The notes beneath the pieces were generated by a model. That model had not been told where the DNA came from and ran no database searches. It saw only the letters and a list, made by a program, of their open reading frames with translations. Shown here piece by piece: positions 11,464 to 21,380 of a stretch of 64,000 nucleotides of DNA. Location of the stretch: assembly GCF_932274485.2 (NCBI RefSeq), contig NC_065884.2, positions 25,157,622 through 25,221,621 on the forward strand. The letters are read 5' to 3'. The stretch is from Patella vulgata (lineage: Eukaryota > Mollusca > Gastropoda > Patellidae). The translations under genes were made by a program, and so were the position numbers. The stretch's first letter is position 1. Every line of letters begins with the position of its first letter.

Positions 11464-11529
11464 AAAAGTATCCGTGTATCAGAAATGTTCAGAAAGAGTA
11501 CTGTTCATTTCTGATACACGGATACTTTT
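11464..11529. repeat. Perfect 24-bp inverted repeat (hairpin, 18-nt loop)
   Basis: The left arm 11464-11487 and right arm 11506-11529 are exact reverse complements (aaaagtatccgtgtatcaga.. against its complement). It lies between the Penelope endonuclease and the right pseudo-LTR. The perfect match suggests a young inverted duplication or a selected RNA stem. Confidence 0.9.
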
Positions 11530-12306
11530 AAACCGTTTTAGATACCTATCAAACAATAAGTAGCGGACGTTTAGTCCGACCTAGATCGCAATTGATAACG
11601 ACGGCTCTGTACAATGTCCACGAAACGACTAGTCAAAATCATAGTAACAAAACAAAATGGGGGGAACTACATGGCAGTTCAAAAACATATACAATGACAT
11701 TAAATTAACATAACAACATATTACAAAAATCAATTATTATACATATCAATTGGCATCTAATTCATAATTTGGTTTGATTTATATTAATATGCAAAATATA
11801 TAAATTAGAATTTTGAATAATTATTTTAATTAATTGTGATGATAGAAGGCGCAGTTCTCTTGCTTGACACTTCACAGGCATTGAAAATAAGCAGGATGAA
11901 AAAAAAACCGCCTAGAAAGTCATAAACTTTATTACAAATAAATTTCAACGGAAGAACCATCCGCCGATGCATACTTTCACCAGGAATGACCCACGTTTCG
12001 CATTTCCTTTACACTACATTTAATAATATCGCAGTCCTCTACGCCATAGACAAGTTTGTTTTGACGATGTGGTCTAAACAAACACGTGAATATTTTACGC
12101 TCAGAGTATCATAGCAAGACGCACGTGTAAATACTTCTCAGGTCGTCTCTCCACTGCGAAATCATTCTACCATGAAATGTAACGTGAGGCTCATAAAGGG
12201 ATAAATAATTAAAGAGCAGAAAGTATTTGTCACTTTTCGGTTGAAACGACTCGATAATAAATACTATTTTTCACATTTTGCTTCACAATACTCGATAGAA
12301 ATGTGA
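11530..12306. other. Gene-free stretch inside the Penelope 3' region
   Basis: AT-rich, no coding signal. A stretch near 11600-11630 (caatgtccacgaaacgac) resembles the GAAAC-containing boxes of Penelope ends, but the match is weak. Confidence 0.3.
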
Positions 12307-12467
12307 TGTAAGTAACTTATTAGCACCTTTCCTCGGTGTATCGGTGAATATCAGGACAGTTTTGGTCGGGAGCCGCCTCGGCTCCGCCTCGGCTGGGCCC
12401 CTCGACCAAAACTGTCCTGATATTCACCGATACACCTCGGAAAGGGTGCTAATAACTACTACTTACA
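12307..12467. mobile_element. Foldback / MITE-like inverted repeat with GC-rich loop
   Basis: Arms of about 62 bp (12307-12368 and 12403-12467) are near-perfect reverse complements, containing ggtgtatcggtgaatatc and gacagttttggtcg. The 34-bp loop is built of repeated gccgcctcggct. No clear target duplication is seen. It lies within the 3' region of the Penelope-like element. Confidence 0.75.
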
Positions 12468-12962
12468 TTTATACTTTGATTTTTACTTTAAGTACTACAC
12501 ATATACTTATTTAATTTCTTAACACCCAATGCTTCACACGTCTATCTTAACAATTTCACTCAACATTTTTGTATATCCTTCATATGTTATAGTTTTTCAT
12601 ATACTTTTTTAATTTCCACTTTGATTCTCAATTATTTAAAAAAAAAAAAAAATTCTTAAACATATTCATAGATCTGGATTTTTTTAAAGACAATTTATGT
12701 ATATCTAATTTTTTAAAACCATGCATTGAACTTTTTTAAATGTCTCATTGAATTATACCGGATAATCTCATGTTATTTCACAATATGGCTTCTCTTTAGT
12801 GGGTTCGTTCTATGAAAGCATACTCACCGCCCAATCTAGCTGTCTTTATTATCATGTTTTCTTTGTACATAGTTCACTATACCCATCCTTATGGCTTCCC
12901 ACCCCTTTGATGGTTTAGAAATGATTATCTCTGATTGTATATAGATGTTTGTCTTTGTTCCT

Positions 12963-13111
12963 TTTTGTATATATATCCTCAATGCACTATAATGGTCATT
13001 CTTTGCTTGACAAAGACGGGAAAACCCTCGTCGAAACGTCGCTGTAATAAACTCTTTAAGTAACTTGTATTCCATCTAATTGTGTCATGTGTTATTAAAT
13101 GCCACTTAAAC
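12963..13111 (+). repeat. Penelope pseudo-LTR, right copy
   Basis: Direct repeat of 8684-8836. It contains cttgacaaagacggg, a complementary ccctcgtc, then gaaacgtcg, an arrangement resembling a degenerate hammerhead core. Ends tgccacttaaac, then unrelated tggatgatg. Confidence 0.85.
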
Positions 13112-13944
13112 TGGATGATGAAACTGTTTTACGGTAAATTGTACTATCTCCTAGTTTGGGTCATATATCATAACTATATCTAGGATTATTTAATGATAAT
13201 AGATCGCCCATGCATCTTTTAATGATCGAAAGTGTTAGCAAAGTTATGTTTATTTTACAAGGTTTTGAGTAATCTACGACTTGTATGGAAATAGTTCATA
13301 CCGCAAGTACAGGGGTATATGGGTGGTGCCCATCGGACTAGCAATTATCCGTTAACAATTTTCTCCACATCCTTCCACGTTTCAACTTTCATACAATGGC
13401 ATCTTCGGTTTATTTTCGTTGGGCATTAGAGTGGTTTTTGACAATTTAAATTGAGCTGTATTGCATAACTAAATATTGAAAAAATCATCAGCCATTTTCC
13501 TTACTGAAACTGTTCGACATCGAAATTTAAGTATCGTGTAAGTCTATTGACCAAGCTGACGCTGCATATATAACTTAGGTGGGGCACGTCTTTAATATAT
13601 CCCTAACATCTACTATGCCAAATTTTATCACAATCCATGACACGATGTTTACGGACAGAAGGATTCTAAATGACATCATACCGATACTGTTTAATTATTT
13701 ACATCTGAACACTAGCTGTATCTACAGACAAGCTGCCCCCCACCTCCAAAACAGAATAAACCCCACAAAACTAAACCACTTAAGATGTAGAATCTTGTTG
13801 ATCGAATCAATTATTTCTTTTGATTTAACTAAAAATGTACGAACCTATAAAAGATACACACCTTGCAGTCCTCATATGTTCCAAGCTAATGCGTTATGTA
13901 CCTAAAACTCCCTCTAATAACACGACAGACTCCTACTCAGATGA

Positions 13945-14012
13945 AGGTTTGATAGCCGAATGGTTACCGCGTATGCTTTGTATCATAAAGTCTGTCATTG
14001 AGTCTTATTCGG
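13945..14012 (+). mobile_element. SINE family A, 5' fragment
   Basis: Contains gatagccgaatggttaccgcg (tRNA-like A-box region) and tctgtcattgagtc, matching the head of the full copy at 23892-24155. Confidence 0.65.
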
Positions 14013-14305
14013 TATATCATAAACATCATTTGTCGTGCGTCACGACTACCGGGAAAAACTGGGGATTTCCCGGGAATTTTTTTTTTAGCCTCCAGGCGAC
14101 AAATTTTATATACCTATGACATATAGATTGACCATTTTGGTTAAAATGCGTTGTATACATGATCTATTTACTCGTAGTTTATAAATGAAATCCGATCTGT
14201 ATCGCTCGATGATAAAGCATTTTATAAATTATTCTTTTGTGTGAAATCTACTTCAATTGACACATTGAAAACTAACTAAATTAGGTAGGTATATAGCTGA
14301 CATTA

Positions 14306-14512
14306 CTCATTGTATCATAAGGTCTCACAGGGTTCTGCCATCGAGTCAACTGGAGTGGTTTTCGATTCCCCAGTTGTACGTGACAAGGAGTAGAGTCGCC
14401 TGTCCAACCTCGTGGGTTTTCTTCGGGTCCTCCGGTTTCCTCCCACTGCTAAAGACCTCAACGCGCAAGCGAATTATTGAAATAAAATTTAACCATATGT
14501 TAGTCCCTAGAC
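14306..14512 (+). mobile_element. SINE family A, partial
   Basis: Contains gtatcataaggtct, acgtgacaaggagtag, cctcgtgggtttt, cctccggtttcctcccactg and cgcgcaagcgaattattg in the family order. The tail after gttagtccc is lost. Confidence 0.8.
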
Positions 14513-14640
14513 GGCAAAATCAAATGTCGAAATCCTACGACTTTTTCGTCTGGACCCGCGCTGCTTTGTGAGACAGCTTTCGGGCATCGATCATAACCTG
14601 TTTCATTCATTTTTGGGAATCGAAGTTTCTTTGAAATTAG

Positions 14641-14889
14641 TACCGGCCTGAAAAAGCAGTAAAACATGCTTGTGGTTCTCTAGTTGTGATAACGTTGCTT
14701 GTGTGTGTGTGTGGGGGGGGGGCTACTCATACCACAATTGCAAGATATTTTCCAACCCTTTTGTTTCTGCTGAAATTTGGATGGGCACAGCGTGGGATTT
14801 AGGTTCCAAACTTTATATTGGACCACTTTCTAGACCCTGTACTCACGGGCCGGAATGGCAGGAAATCGCATTTGTGGCCGTCTAGTATT
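14641..14889. other. Gene-free spacer
   Basis: Contains a (GT)n/poly-G run near 14698-14722. No gene recognised. Confidence 0.3.
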
Positions 14890-15480
14890 TCAGAACGTTT
14901 CTGGTGAAGGCGTTACATAAGTATAATTGTACCACAATTTTTTATCCGAATTTGACGAAACTTGAAATATAGGTTTATATCCCATCGACGAAACTTCAAA
15001 TATAGGTTTATATCCCAAGGATCTCAGTTCCTTTCGATATAATATAAGATATGGCCCCTGATTGTAGGTCTTATTTTTTTATCCGATTTTGAAGAAACTT
15101 AAAATGTATGTTTATAACGCAAATCGGACTGTAACTTCCTGGATTATGGCCCCTGATTGCAAGAAAAATAACGTTTTTAGCTTGTGGATCCTTTAAAGTT
15201 CACAATTTGTATCCGATTTATATATATCACCGTTTCGCAATAATGACGGTCGAGTTCGAATTTCGTGAAAATCTTACCGAAACTGCCCGCTCCTTGTATT
15301 TAATATCAACCAATGACCCTTTACAGATCACAACTTTTATAGGATTTTGATGAAACTTCAAAAATATGTTTATATTCCAAATATCTGGGCTTCTTTCATA
15401 CTTGAGCGTATCGGACCGTACCTTCTTAAATTATGGCCTCTGCTTGTACGAAAAAATCGCTTTTTTGTAGATTATTGCAA
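14890..15480 (+). repeat. Diverged tandem array (ttatggcccctgattgtac family)
   Basis: Imperfect units of roughly 150-160 bp share ttatccgattttga, gaaacttcaaatatagg, ttatatcccaa and atggcccctgattg. The same family appears at 19385-19780 and, in the opposite orientation, at 62951-64000. Confidence 0.65.
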
Positions 15481-15574
15481 AATGTGGACGTATCTTGCAT
15501 GGCAACCGCTTGTTTCATAATATTCTGCGGAGGTCACCCTACAACTTTCTTAAAATTTGATCCACTTCCCATGG

Positions 15575-15685
15575 CAAGGCAGTATACTGTGTGCTATAAT
15601 GGAAATTTTGCCTGGACAGTCGCACTCCGCCATATTGTTATTTCGAATTCTGCCAGGGGTTCTTTTACCTGCATATTGACTCAAA
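15575..15685 (-). mobile_element. SINE family B, 3' fragment
   Basis: Matches the family B body (tactgtgtgctata, gaaattttgcc, cgaattctgccagggg.tcttttacctgc). The tRNA-like head is absent. Confidence 0.6.
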
Positions 15686-15801
15686 ATTAAAAACAAAAAA
15701 TTGATAAAATATAGTTGAATGCAGATGCAGTTATAACTACGTCCAGTCAACCTTTAATTAGAATAATTTGATATAACGTTTTAGGGCTGTATAGGATTAT
15801 C

Positions 15802-16168
15802 TGATTAAAATACAGATCTATATTACGTTTCGTTTTTTTTTTATACTTTCGATGGCCTCTACTGCATGAAAAGCTGATCGGTTGTCGTGGAAGGTCGCGT
15901 CAGAGGTCATACAAGCGGTTTTTGACCCAATGACGTCAGACGTTTGTTTCATCAATCAGCTTTGATGTTTTTAGTGGGTTACCCATGCCAGTTCCGTGCA
16001 CGCTCGGCAAAAACTCACCGTAACAGACCGTTTCGTTGGCTAATACCTCACAACATCCAGAACGTGGATTATTATAACAACTCTTCCAGGTCGTAGTGTA
16101 GTAAAGACAGTGGAACTAAGTTTTGAACCATAAAAAAACTAAACGAAATAGGATCTGTGTTTTAATCA
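15802..16168 (-). mobile_element. MITE family A, copy 3
   Basis: Ends tgattaaaatacagatct at left and aggatctgtgttttaatca at right are inverted repeats matching the copy at 24191-24518. Contains tgacgtca at 15931-15938 and ttcgttggctaat (the CCAAT-region complement). Confidence 0.8.
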
Positions 16169-16341
16169 GATTGATCTTATTACAACTATTACCCTATTTG
16201 AATTTTGTTATAATGATAATTAATAAAGATATATTATGGGAGACTAGAAAAAGAGTTGGTATTTTTCACAATAATACTAGTTAAAGATAGGTTGCCAGGC
16301 AACGAAACATACGCCCACGGCAGCTAAATCGTCCGGGCAGT

Positions 16342-16451
16342 CAACAAGTGTTGTTGCATATTTTTACTTTTTTTCGGTAATGAAACATTTATAATACAAC
16401 AAGTGTTGTTGTATATTTTTACTTTTTTTCGGTAATGAAACATTTATAATA
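16342..16451. repeat. 55-bp tandem duplication
   Basis: Two nearly identical units, each starting caacaagtgttgttg and containing actttttttcggtaatg. Probably a recent replication slippage event. Confidence 0.8.
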
Positions 16452-16639
16452 CACTAAAATCTGATTAAGAGTAACAACTCATGAAGTAATTATCAGAAAA
16501 CCATTAGAATTTGTTTGGATTTTTATAAAGTTCTGCCCCATGCTAACGTTTAGTATACGAAACTTTTAATATCATGGATTTAGCTGTTCAAGTCATAAAA
16601 ATTCATTGAAAATCAATATACTTGTTCGTCTCAAGATCT

Positions 16640-16990
16640 TAAACGATGTGTATCAATCTGAAGTCAATCGGGTGATAACTTTAGCCTCTATAGAGCGTCA
16701 CGAGATTTTTTTAAGTGATCAAGGGCCATAACTCTGGCAGTAATTATCGAAAATCGGAAATTAACTTTAACCTCTAGATCAACCACAAGATTTTTTTAAG
16801 TGATCAAGGGCCATAACTCTGGCAGTAATTATCGGAAATCGCTAAAATTCAATAGGCTTTTTTGTCTCATGGCCTTAAACACTGTTCATGAATTTAAAGT
16901 CAATCGGATATTAACTTTAGCCTCTAGAGCGTCCACAAGCAATTGTGGACGCCGGCCGGCGGACGGGTGGGGGCGACGCCAATATACGAC
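16640..16990. repeat. Degenerate tandem repeat (ataactctggcagtaattat family)
   Basis: Repeats aagggccataactctgg twice at about 64 bp spacing, and shares aaagtcaatcggatat and actttagcctctagagcg with 8345-8683. It ends in a GC-rich ggacgccggccggcgg. Confidence 0.65.
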
Positions 16991-17684
16991 CACATTTTAA
17001 TGTGGGCAGATAAAAACTAGATAATGTAGCCTACATGGAATATTTGCTGAAATTTTCAGTCAAATTGATCCACTCTGAACCGAGAATTTAGCGATTGAAT
17101 CTTCGGTCTAGCCTCGATCATCATTACTAAAGTCCGTAGATAAAAAAAAACATAGTCTCAATCATCCATTTCATGATTTAATCATGAATGAAAGTTGAGC
17201 AGCAAATCTGATCGATGATATCGAGAGTTGATTATGGTCTGGATAAGTTAATTTATGTCTAATTAATAATTTGGATAACTTTTCAGGCCTAAAGAAAGAC
17301 CTGCAACAGGGCAGATTTAGATCTTGCATAATGTATGTTTAATATTACATGTTTATAATTTTAATTTTTTATTGTAGTTTAACATCTTGCAAGGGGTTAA
17401 AGTTCATTACAAGTTTTATTAATGCACTATATAGCAAATAAAGAAAAGACAACAAATATTTAATTTCAAAGTGATTCATTCATTTGTTAATCTACACATA
17501 TCTATTTATTATATTTACAGTAATACATACATGGTCATCTCTGTAGTAGGTAAGTTACATAATAAATATTTTTTCCTAAAACATGACATTGTGTAAATAA
17601 AATTTATAAATTATTACACAATCAAATATATATTATCGGGATGGAAATTAGCAGAATTCATCATCTGGGTTTTTTGTTTTCATT
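16991..17684. other. Gene-free AT-rich stretch, likely 3' UTR/downstream of the ISOC gene
   Basis: No coding signal. A minus-strand AATAAA (plus tttatt near 17504-17509) could serve the ISOC gene. Confidence 0.4.
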
Positions 17685-20600
17685 TTACAAATTAGCAACA
17701 AGACCAGAATCAGGCGCACTGGTTCTGATAATACTCTGTATGTCTTTAAATTTTGGATGATCTTTGTCTGCTACTAACTGTAGCAAAATAGCCTCACTTG
17801 TTGTTACTGTTGCTCCAGCTAGCTGAAATCTCTGAAATAAGTAGTTAGAAGATTCCATTAGAAGTAGATCATATATGTAACATAAAGTAAATGCGTTATT
17901 TTTATTGCCGACATGTTTCATACAATTTTTAAAGTAATGTAGGTAACTAGGTATAGAAACAATAGTATGACGTAATTACGTGATTATAGTGGAGAATATG
18001 CATTATGCAAATGGATTCAAATCAAACCATGTAATTTCGGTTTATATTGTTTCTATACCTAGTTACCTATGTTAGTTATTGGATTATGGATTAAACATTA
18101 GATTAATGATAAAATGGTAGATATTGGAGGTGTGTGGGGGGGGGGGGTATGATTTCAATTCTACTTTCAGTTTCTTCGACCTCTTATTTATTCAGCAAAA
18201 TATTTTATCTTATGTTCTTTGCAATGTAGAAGGTTTACAACAATAAGTATACCTGTAAAGCAAACATTCTATCCATTTGACTTCTAGATGAACAGCCATC
18301 TGCAACTACATGGACCTCATATTCTTTAGACAGTAAATCAAGCACAGTTTGTTGTATACATACATGAGTCTAAAAATAATATAGTGCACAGTTTGTTATA
18401 TACATACATGAGTCTAAAAATATAATAGTGCATATTTAAATTTTATGACTGATGTTTAAGGATAATATAAAAGCTATGACATACCAAATAGTATTTGAAG
18501 TGCCATTCAACTGTATGCGTCTTGTGTAACCTATCATTTATTCTTAACAGTGTTTAGTTTATAGATTTTTCAATACTGCAGGTGTACATTTTTCTTGTAT
18601 TCGTTAGCTAACCATCCTAACTGAAGTGACCAATGAAAGAAACCCACTCACCTCGATGCCAAATAAAACAACATGTTTTAATGAACCATTCCTGAGTGTT
18701 TTCATTGTTTCTTCAACTTCTGGTAACACCATACTAAATTTTGTTTTGGGAAAAACTTGGGTGGCATGGGAAATGTCCAACTCGTTCACAGTATTACCAA
18801 GGCCTTTAGGATACTGAAAAAAGAAAAACCTCAATAAAAGCAAGATTACTTAAAAGTCTCTGATCATCAATTTTATTTTTCGGACAATATCTAATTTTTC
18901 ATGGTTTAATCCATGCTCACGGATTAATCCATGCTTAAGTAATTTGATTATTTAACATTTAAGACAAAAAATCAAAATATCAATAATAGATAACATTGGA
19001 TTCATTTGGATTAAAAAGAGGCCCAGTAAAATATATCAGCAAAAATTACAGATGGCATGTCTTTTGATTTTAACTGTATTCTCTAGAGCTTCCACAATAA
19101 AACCATCTTAACTGTGCGAGCCAAAAGAAAGGAGCCTGTATATAAAATGTAACATATTTACCTGTTCTGTTACGATCAATGGTATATCTAATATCTTGCT
19201 TCCTGCTACCTATAATAAATTAGTATTACACACTGAAAGTAGGGTATTCTGGAAATTATAACACTGCCCTGTGTATATCATAGCATGTTGGGCCACCTCC
19301 AGTGACATTAGACGGGTAACGACGAGAGCTTGTGGCATTAGAAAAGATAACAGTCGATTTTTAAAAGGTTCATTTCGTTGAGGTACATGTACATATTCCA
19401 TTTTCATGTGGAGGTATATTGTCGTCGCCCCTGTCCATCCGTCCGTTCATATTTTGTTTGTGGACACTCTACAGGTCACAATTTTTATCTGATTTTAACG
19501 GAACTTGAAATATCGGTGTATCTCAAAAAGATATTGGTTTCTTTCGAAATTGCCATGTATCGGACAGTAACTTCATGAATTATGGCCCCTGATTGTACGA
19601 AAAATCATGTTTTTAGCTCGTGGATACTGTAGAAGTCACAATTTTTATCCGATTTTGATGAAACTTGATATTTATGTTTATAACCCAAAGATCTCGGTTC
19701 CTTTTGATATTCGTGCATATCAGACAGTAACTTCATGGATTATGGCCCCTTTAAACCTTGACAGAACCCAGTCGCCCTACTTAAGATATAACTAGAATAA
19801 CAAATCAATGCAATTCCTCACTTTATACAGAGGGTCGCTAAAACTGATACCACACCCCTTTGCATCATGAAATAAAATGGGGTTTAATGTCCTACTTTTC
19901 TGCACCGACTAATGAAGACAAGCATAGCCTACGCCATACAGTGAGCTGTGAGGGAAATTTTTCCACGGGGAATCTGTGCTAAGGTGGGCCTACCTTATTG
20001 AATTCCAACAAGGGTTTTGTTTTTACATACATGCCAATGTGTACACAGGACTTCAAATTTCCATCCCATCCAAATGGTTAGATGCTGTCCCTGCTAGGCC
20101 CTCTGTCCTGCACTCTACCTCCTCCACAACTTATAAGGGGAAACCATGCCGGAAAATCATTCCTTCAGAGAACCAACAATAAAAGGAATGAATAACAGAA
20201 ATAAAGATGTAACAACGCCACCATACCGGACAACATACCCAAATGGAAGGAAGAATGGACCAGGACTCATACTCACCAACAAAGCCCCAAGGTAGAGTTG
20301 CGCACCGCCCTGCCATTCTACCGGACAGAACGACCAGACCAACCCAAACGACCCAAAATATATATATATGTACATAATATGTCTATGTCTGTGAAAATGT
20401 CCGTCTTTGTCCACGTCTGTTCCGTCAAATCGCATGCTTGTGAACGCCTACTGGCACCTGTCTCGTCCTTTGCACATGTTATCCTACTGTTGTTTATTGT
20501 CCTATGTACATATATATGAAAACCTAACTATCCTATTATTTCTCACTAGTCACATTGTAAATTAATGCACCTTGTACACATAACACGTCATTGTCTGCGA

Positions 20601-21003
20601 TATCACCTCGGTGGAAGCGGACGTAAAATACAACTAACTTATCATCATCGGAAAATCATGAGGCTAAGGTAAGCTTACTCTCTCGGGCAACACCGTCAGT
20701 GGACCCGAGGTCTCCTTGTTAGCGATCCACAGCGGCTTCCAATTGGGATCACACAATTAAATATAACAATTTAAAAGAAGTGACTAAAATAGCCACGTTG
20801 AGGCCACACAGCTTATCTTATATATAGGCCCAGACCTTCATGATTAATATTGTAATATGCTCCTTCGTCCTTACCAATCGTTTGGCAACCTCCGTTATTT
20901 CTGCAAAATACTTAATTGACGGTCGAAATTTTTCTTGCATATCACAAAGAAAGAACGCAGTTTGATTTAGCTTGATGTTTCCCAATTTTCTTAAGCCTGC
21001 CAT
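17685..21003 (-). CDS. ISOC2: Isochorismatase domain-containing hydrolase (ISOC1/2 type)
   Basis: Five coding exons on the minus strand: 20875-21003, 19162-19209, 18652-18813, 18253-18369, 17685-17831, all with GT-AG introns in phase 0, giving 200 residues, close to vertebrate ISOC2. Family features: [14 protein letters not shown] with catalytic D21; PLIVTEQYPKGLG spanning exons 2-3; K82 in FPKTKFSM; C117 in THVCIQQT, the expected nucleophile of the Asp-Lys-Cys triad; [37 protein letters not shown] at the C-terminus. The start MAGLRKLG at 21003 fits the family better than the in-frame ATG at 21036. The physiological substrate of animal ISOC proteins is unknown. ISOC2 rather than ISOC1 is favoured by the short N-terminus, but the paralogue assignment is tentative. 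It is head to head with NTAQ1. Confidence 0.92.
17940..18069. mobile_element. Small palindromic MITE in ISOC intron 4
   Basis: The 24-bp ends (17940-17963 taggtaactaggtatag.. and 18046-18069) are exact inverted repeats. The 130-bp unit also holds an inner imperfect palindrome, gacgtaattacgt. No transposase. Flanks show at most a TA- or TG-size duplication. Confidence 0.75.
18353..18430. repeat. Tandem duplication across the exon 4 splice acceptor of the ISOC gene
   Basis: About 42 bp (cacagtttgttgtatac.. to ..ctaaaaataatatagtg) is present twice. The first copy carries the real acceptor (exon starts at 18369, minus). The second carries a decoy acceptor giving an exon start at 18413. Using the decoy would read a TAA after five codons. 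Confidence 0.8.
19385..19780 (+). repeat. Diverged tandem array (ttatggcccctgattgtac family)
   Basis: Two units, each with gtcacaatttttatc, gattttgatgaaactt-like text, gacagtaacttcatg and ttatggcccct. Begins gtccatccgtccgttc. Lies in intron 1 of the ISOC gene. Confidence 0.7.
19866..20165 (-). mobile_element. SINE family B (diverged)
   Basis: Left end atgaaataaaatggggtttaatg is the complement of the family 3' tail; the body follows to gccggaaaatcattcc. The tRNA-like head is missing. In ISOC intron 1. Confidence 0.75.
20562..20640 (+). mobile_element. SINE family C, 3' fragment
   Basis: cattgtctgcgatatcacct followed by cggtggaagcggacgtaaa matches the tail of the family C copy at 26208-26481 in the opposite orientation. 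Confidence 0.65.
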
Positions 21004-21380
21004 TGCGTAAAAACTGTTGCGATCACTCCTTATCACAAAATAATTTGGGAGAGATCAAAGGGTAATGTTTATATACAATACACCGAGTTTGATTTTCAAA
21101 CATAGAAGAGTAGTTCCGGAAAGGGGGTATCATTGTTTTATGTATTAGCCTTTGTTAAACGCGTATCTTATGCCTTATTAAGTTGTAACATTATTTTATA
21201 TGAATAATTACATAATAAACAATTAAAAGAGATGCAAAAACATTAAGTTACTCATAATTATTCAACCATGAAATCTTTTTGCACTAAATGTGAACGTACT
21301 GCTCCCTTACTTTCGTTTTCGTGAAATAAGTTGCTCATCAAAAATTAAAGAATTTAGAAGAATAGTTTATTATGAAATAA
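21004..21380. promoter_or_regulatory. Shared intergenic region of two head-to-head genes
   Basis: Only 377 bp separate the ISOC start codon (minus) and the NTAQ1 start codon (plus). The region must contain both 5' UTRs and both promoters, so a bidirectional promoter is likely. I see no clear TATA box or CpG cluster. Confidence 0.5.

Larger units (their letters stand above)
8684..13111 (+). mobile_element. Penelope-like element (EN+), with pseudo-LTRs, decayed
   Basis: A retroelement of the Penelope class. Direct repeats of about 150 bp (8684-8836 and 12963-13111) flank a plus-strand coding region (8825-11156) with a reverse transcriptase followed by a GIY-YIG endonuclease, the domain order that defines EN+ Penelope elements. 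The left repeat runs into the ATG of the coding region. The reading frame is broken in a few places, so this copy looks inactive. The 1.8 kb between the endonuclease and the right repeat is unusually long and holds two large hairpins. The repeats differ at several positions and by a 9-10 bp indel, so insertion is not very recent. Confidence 0.9.
13440..14640. repeat. Homologous block, right copy (pairs with 1975-2950)
   Basis: Collinear with the left block. It is longer because SINE family A fragments (about 13945-14012 and 14306-14512) have inserted. No coding sequence. Confidence 0.65.
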
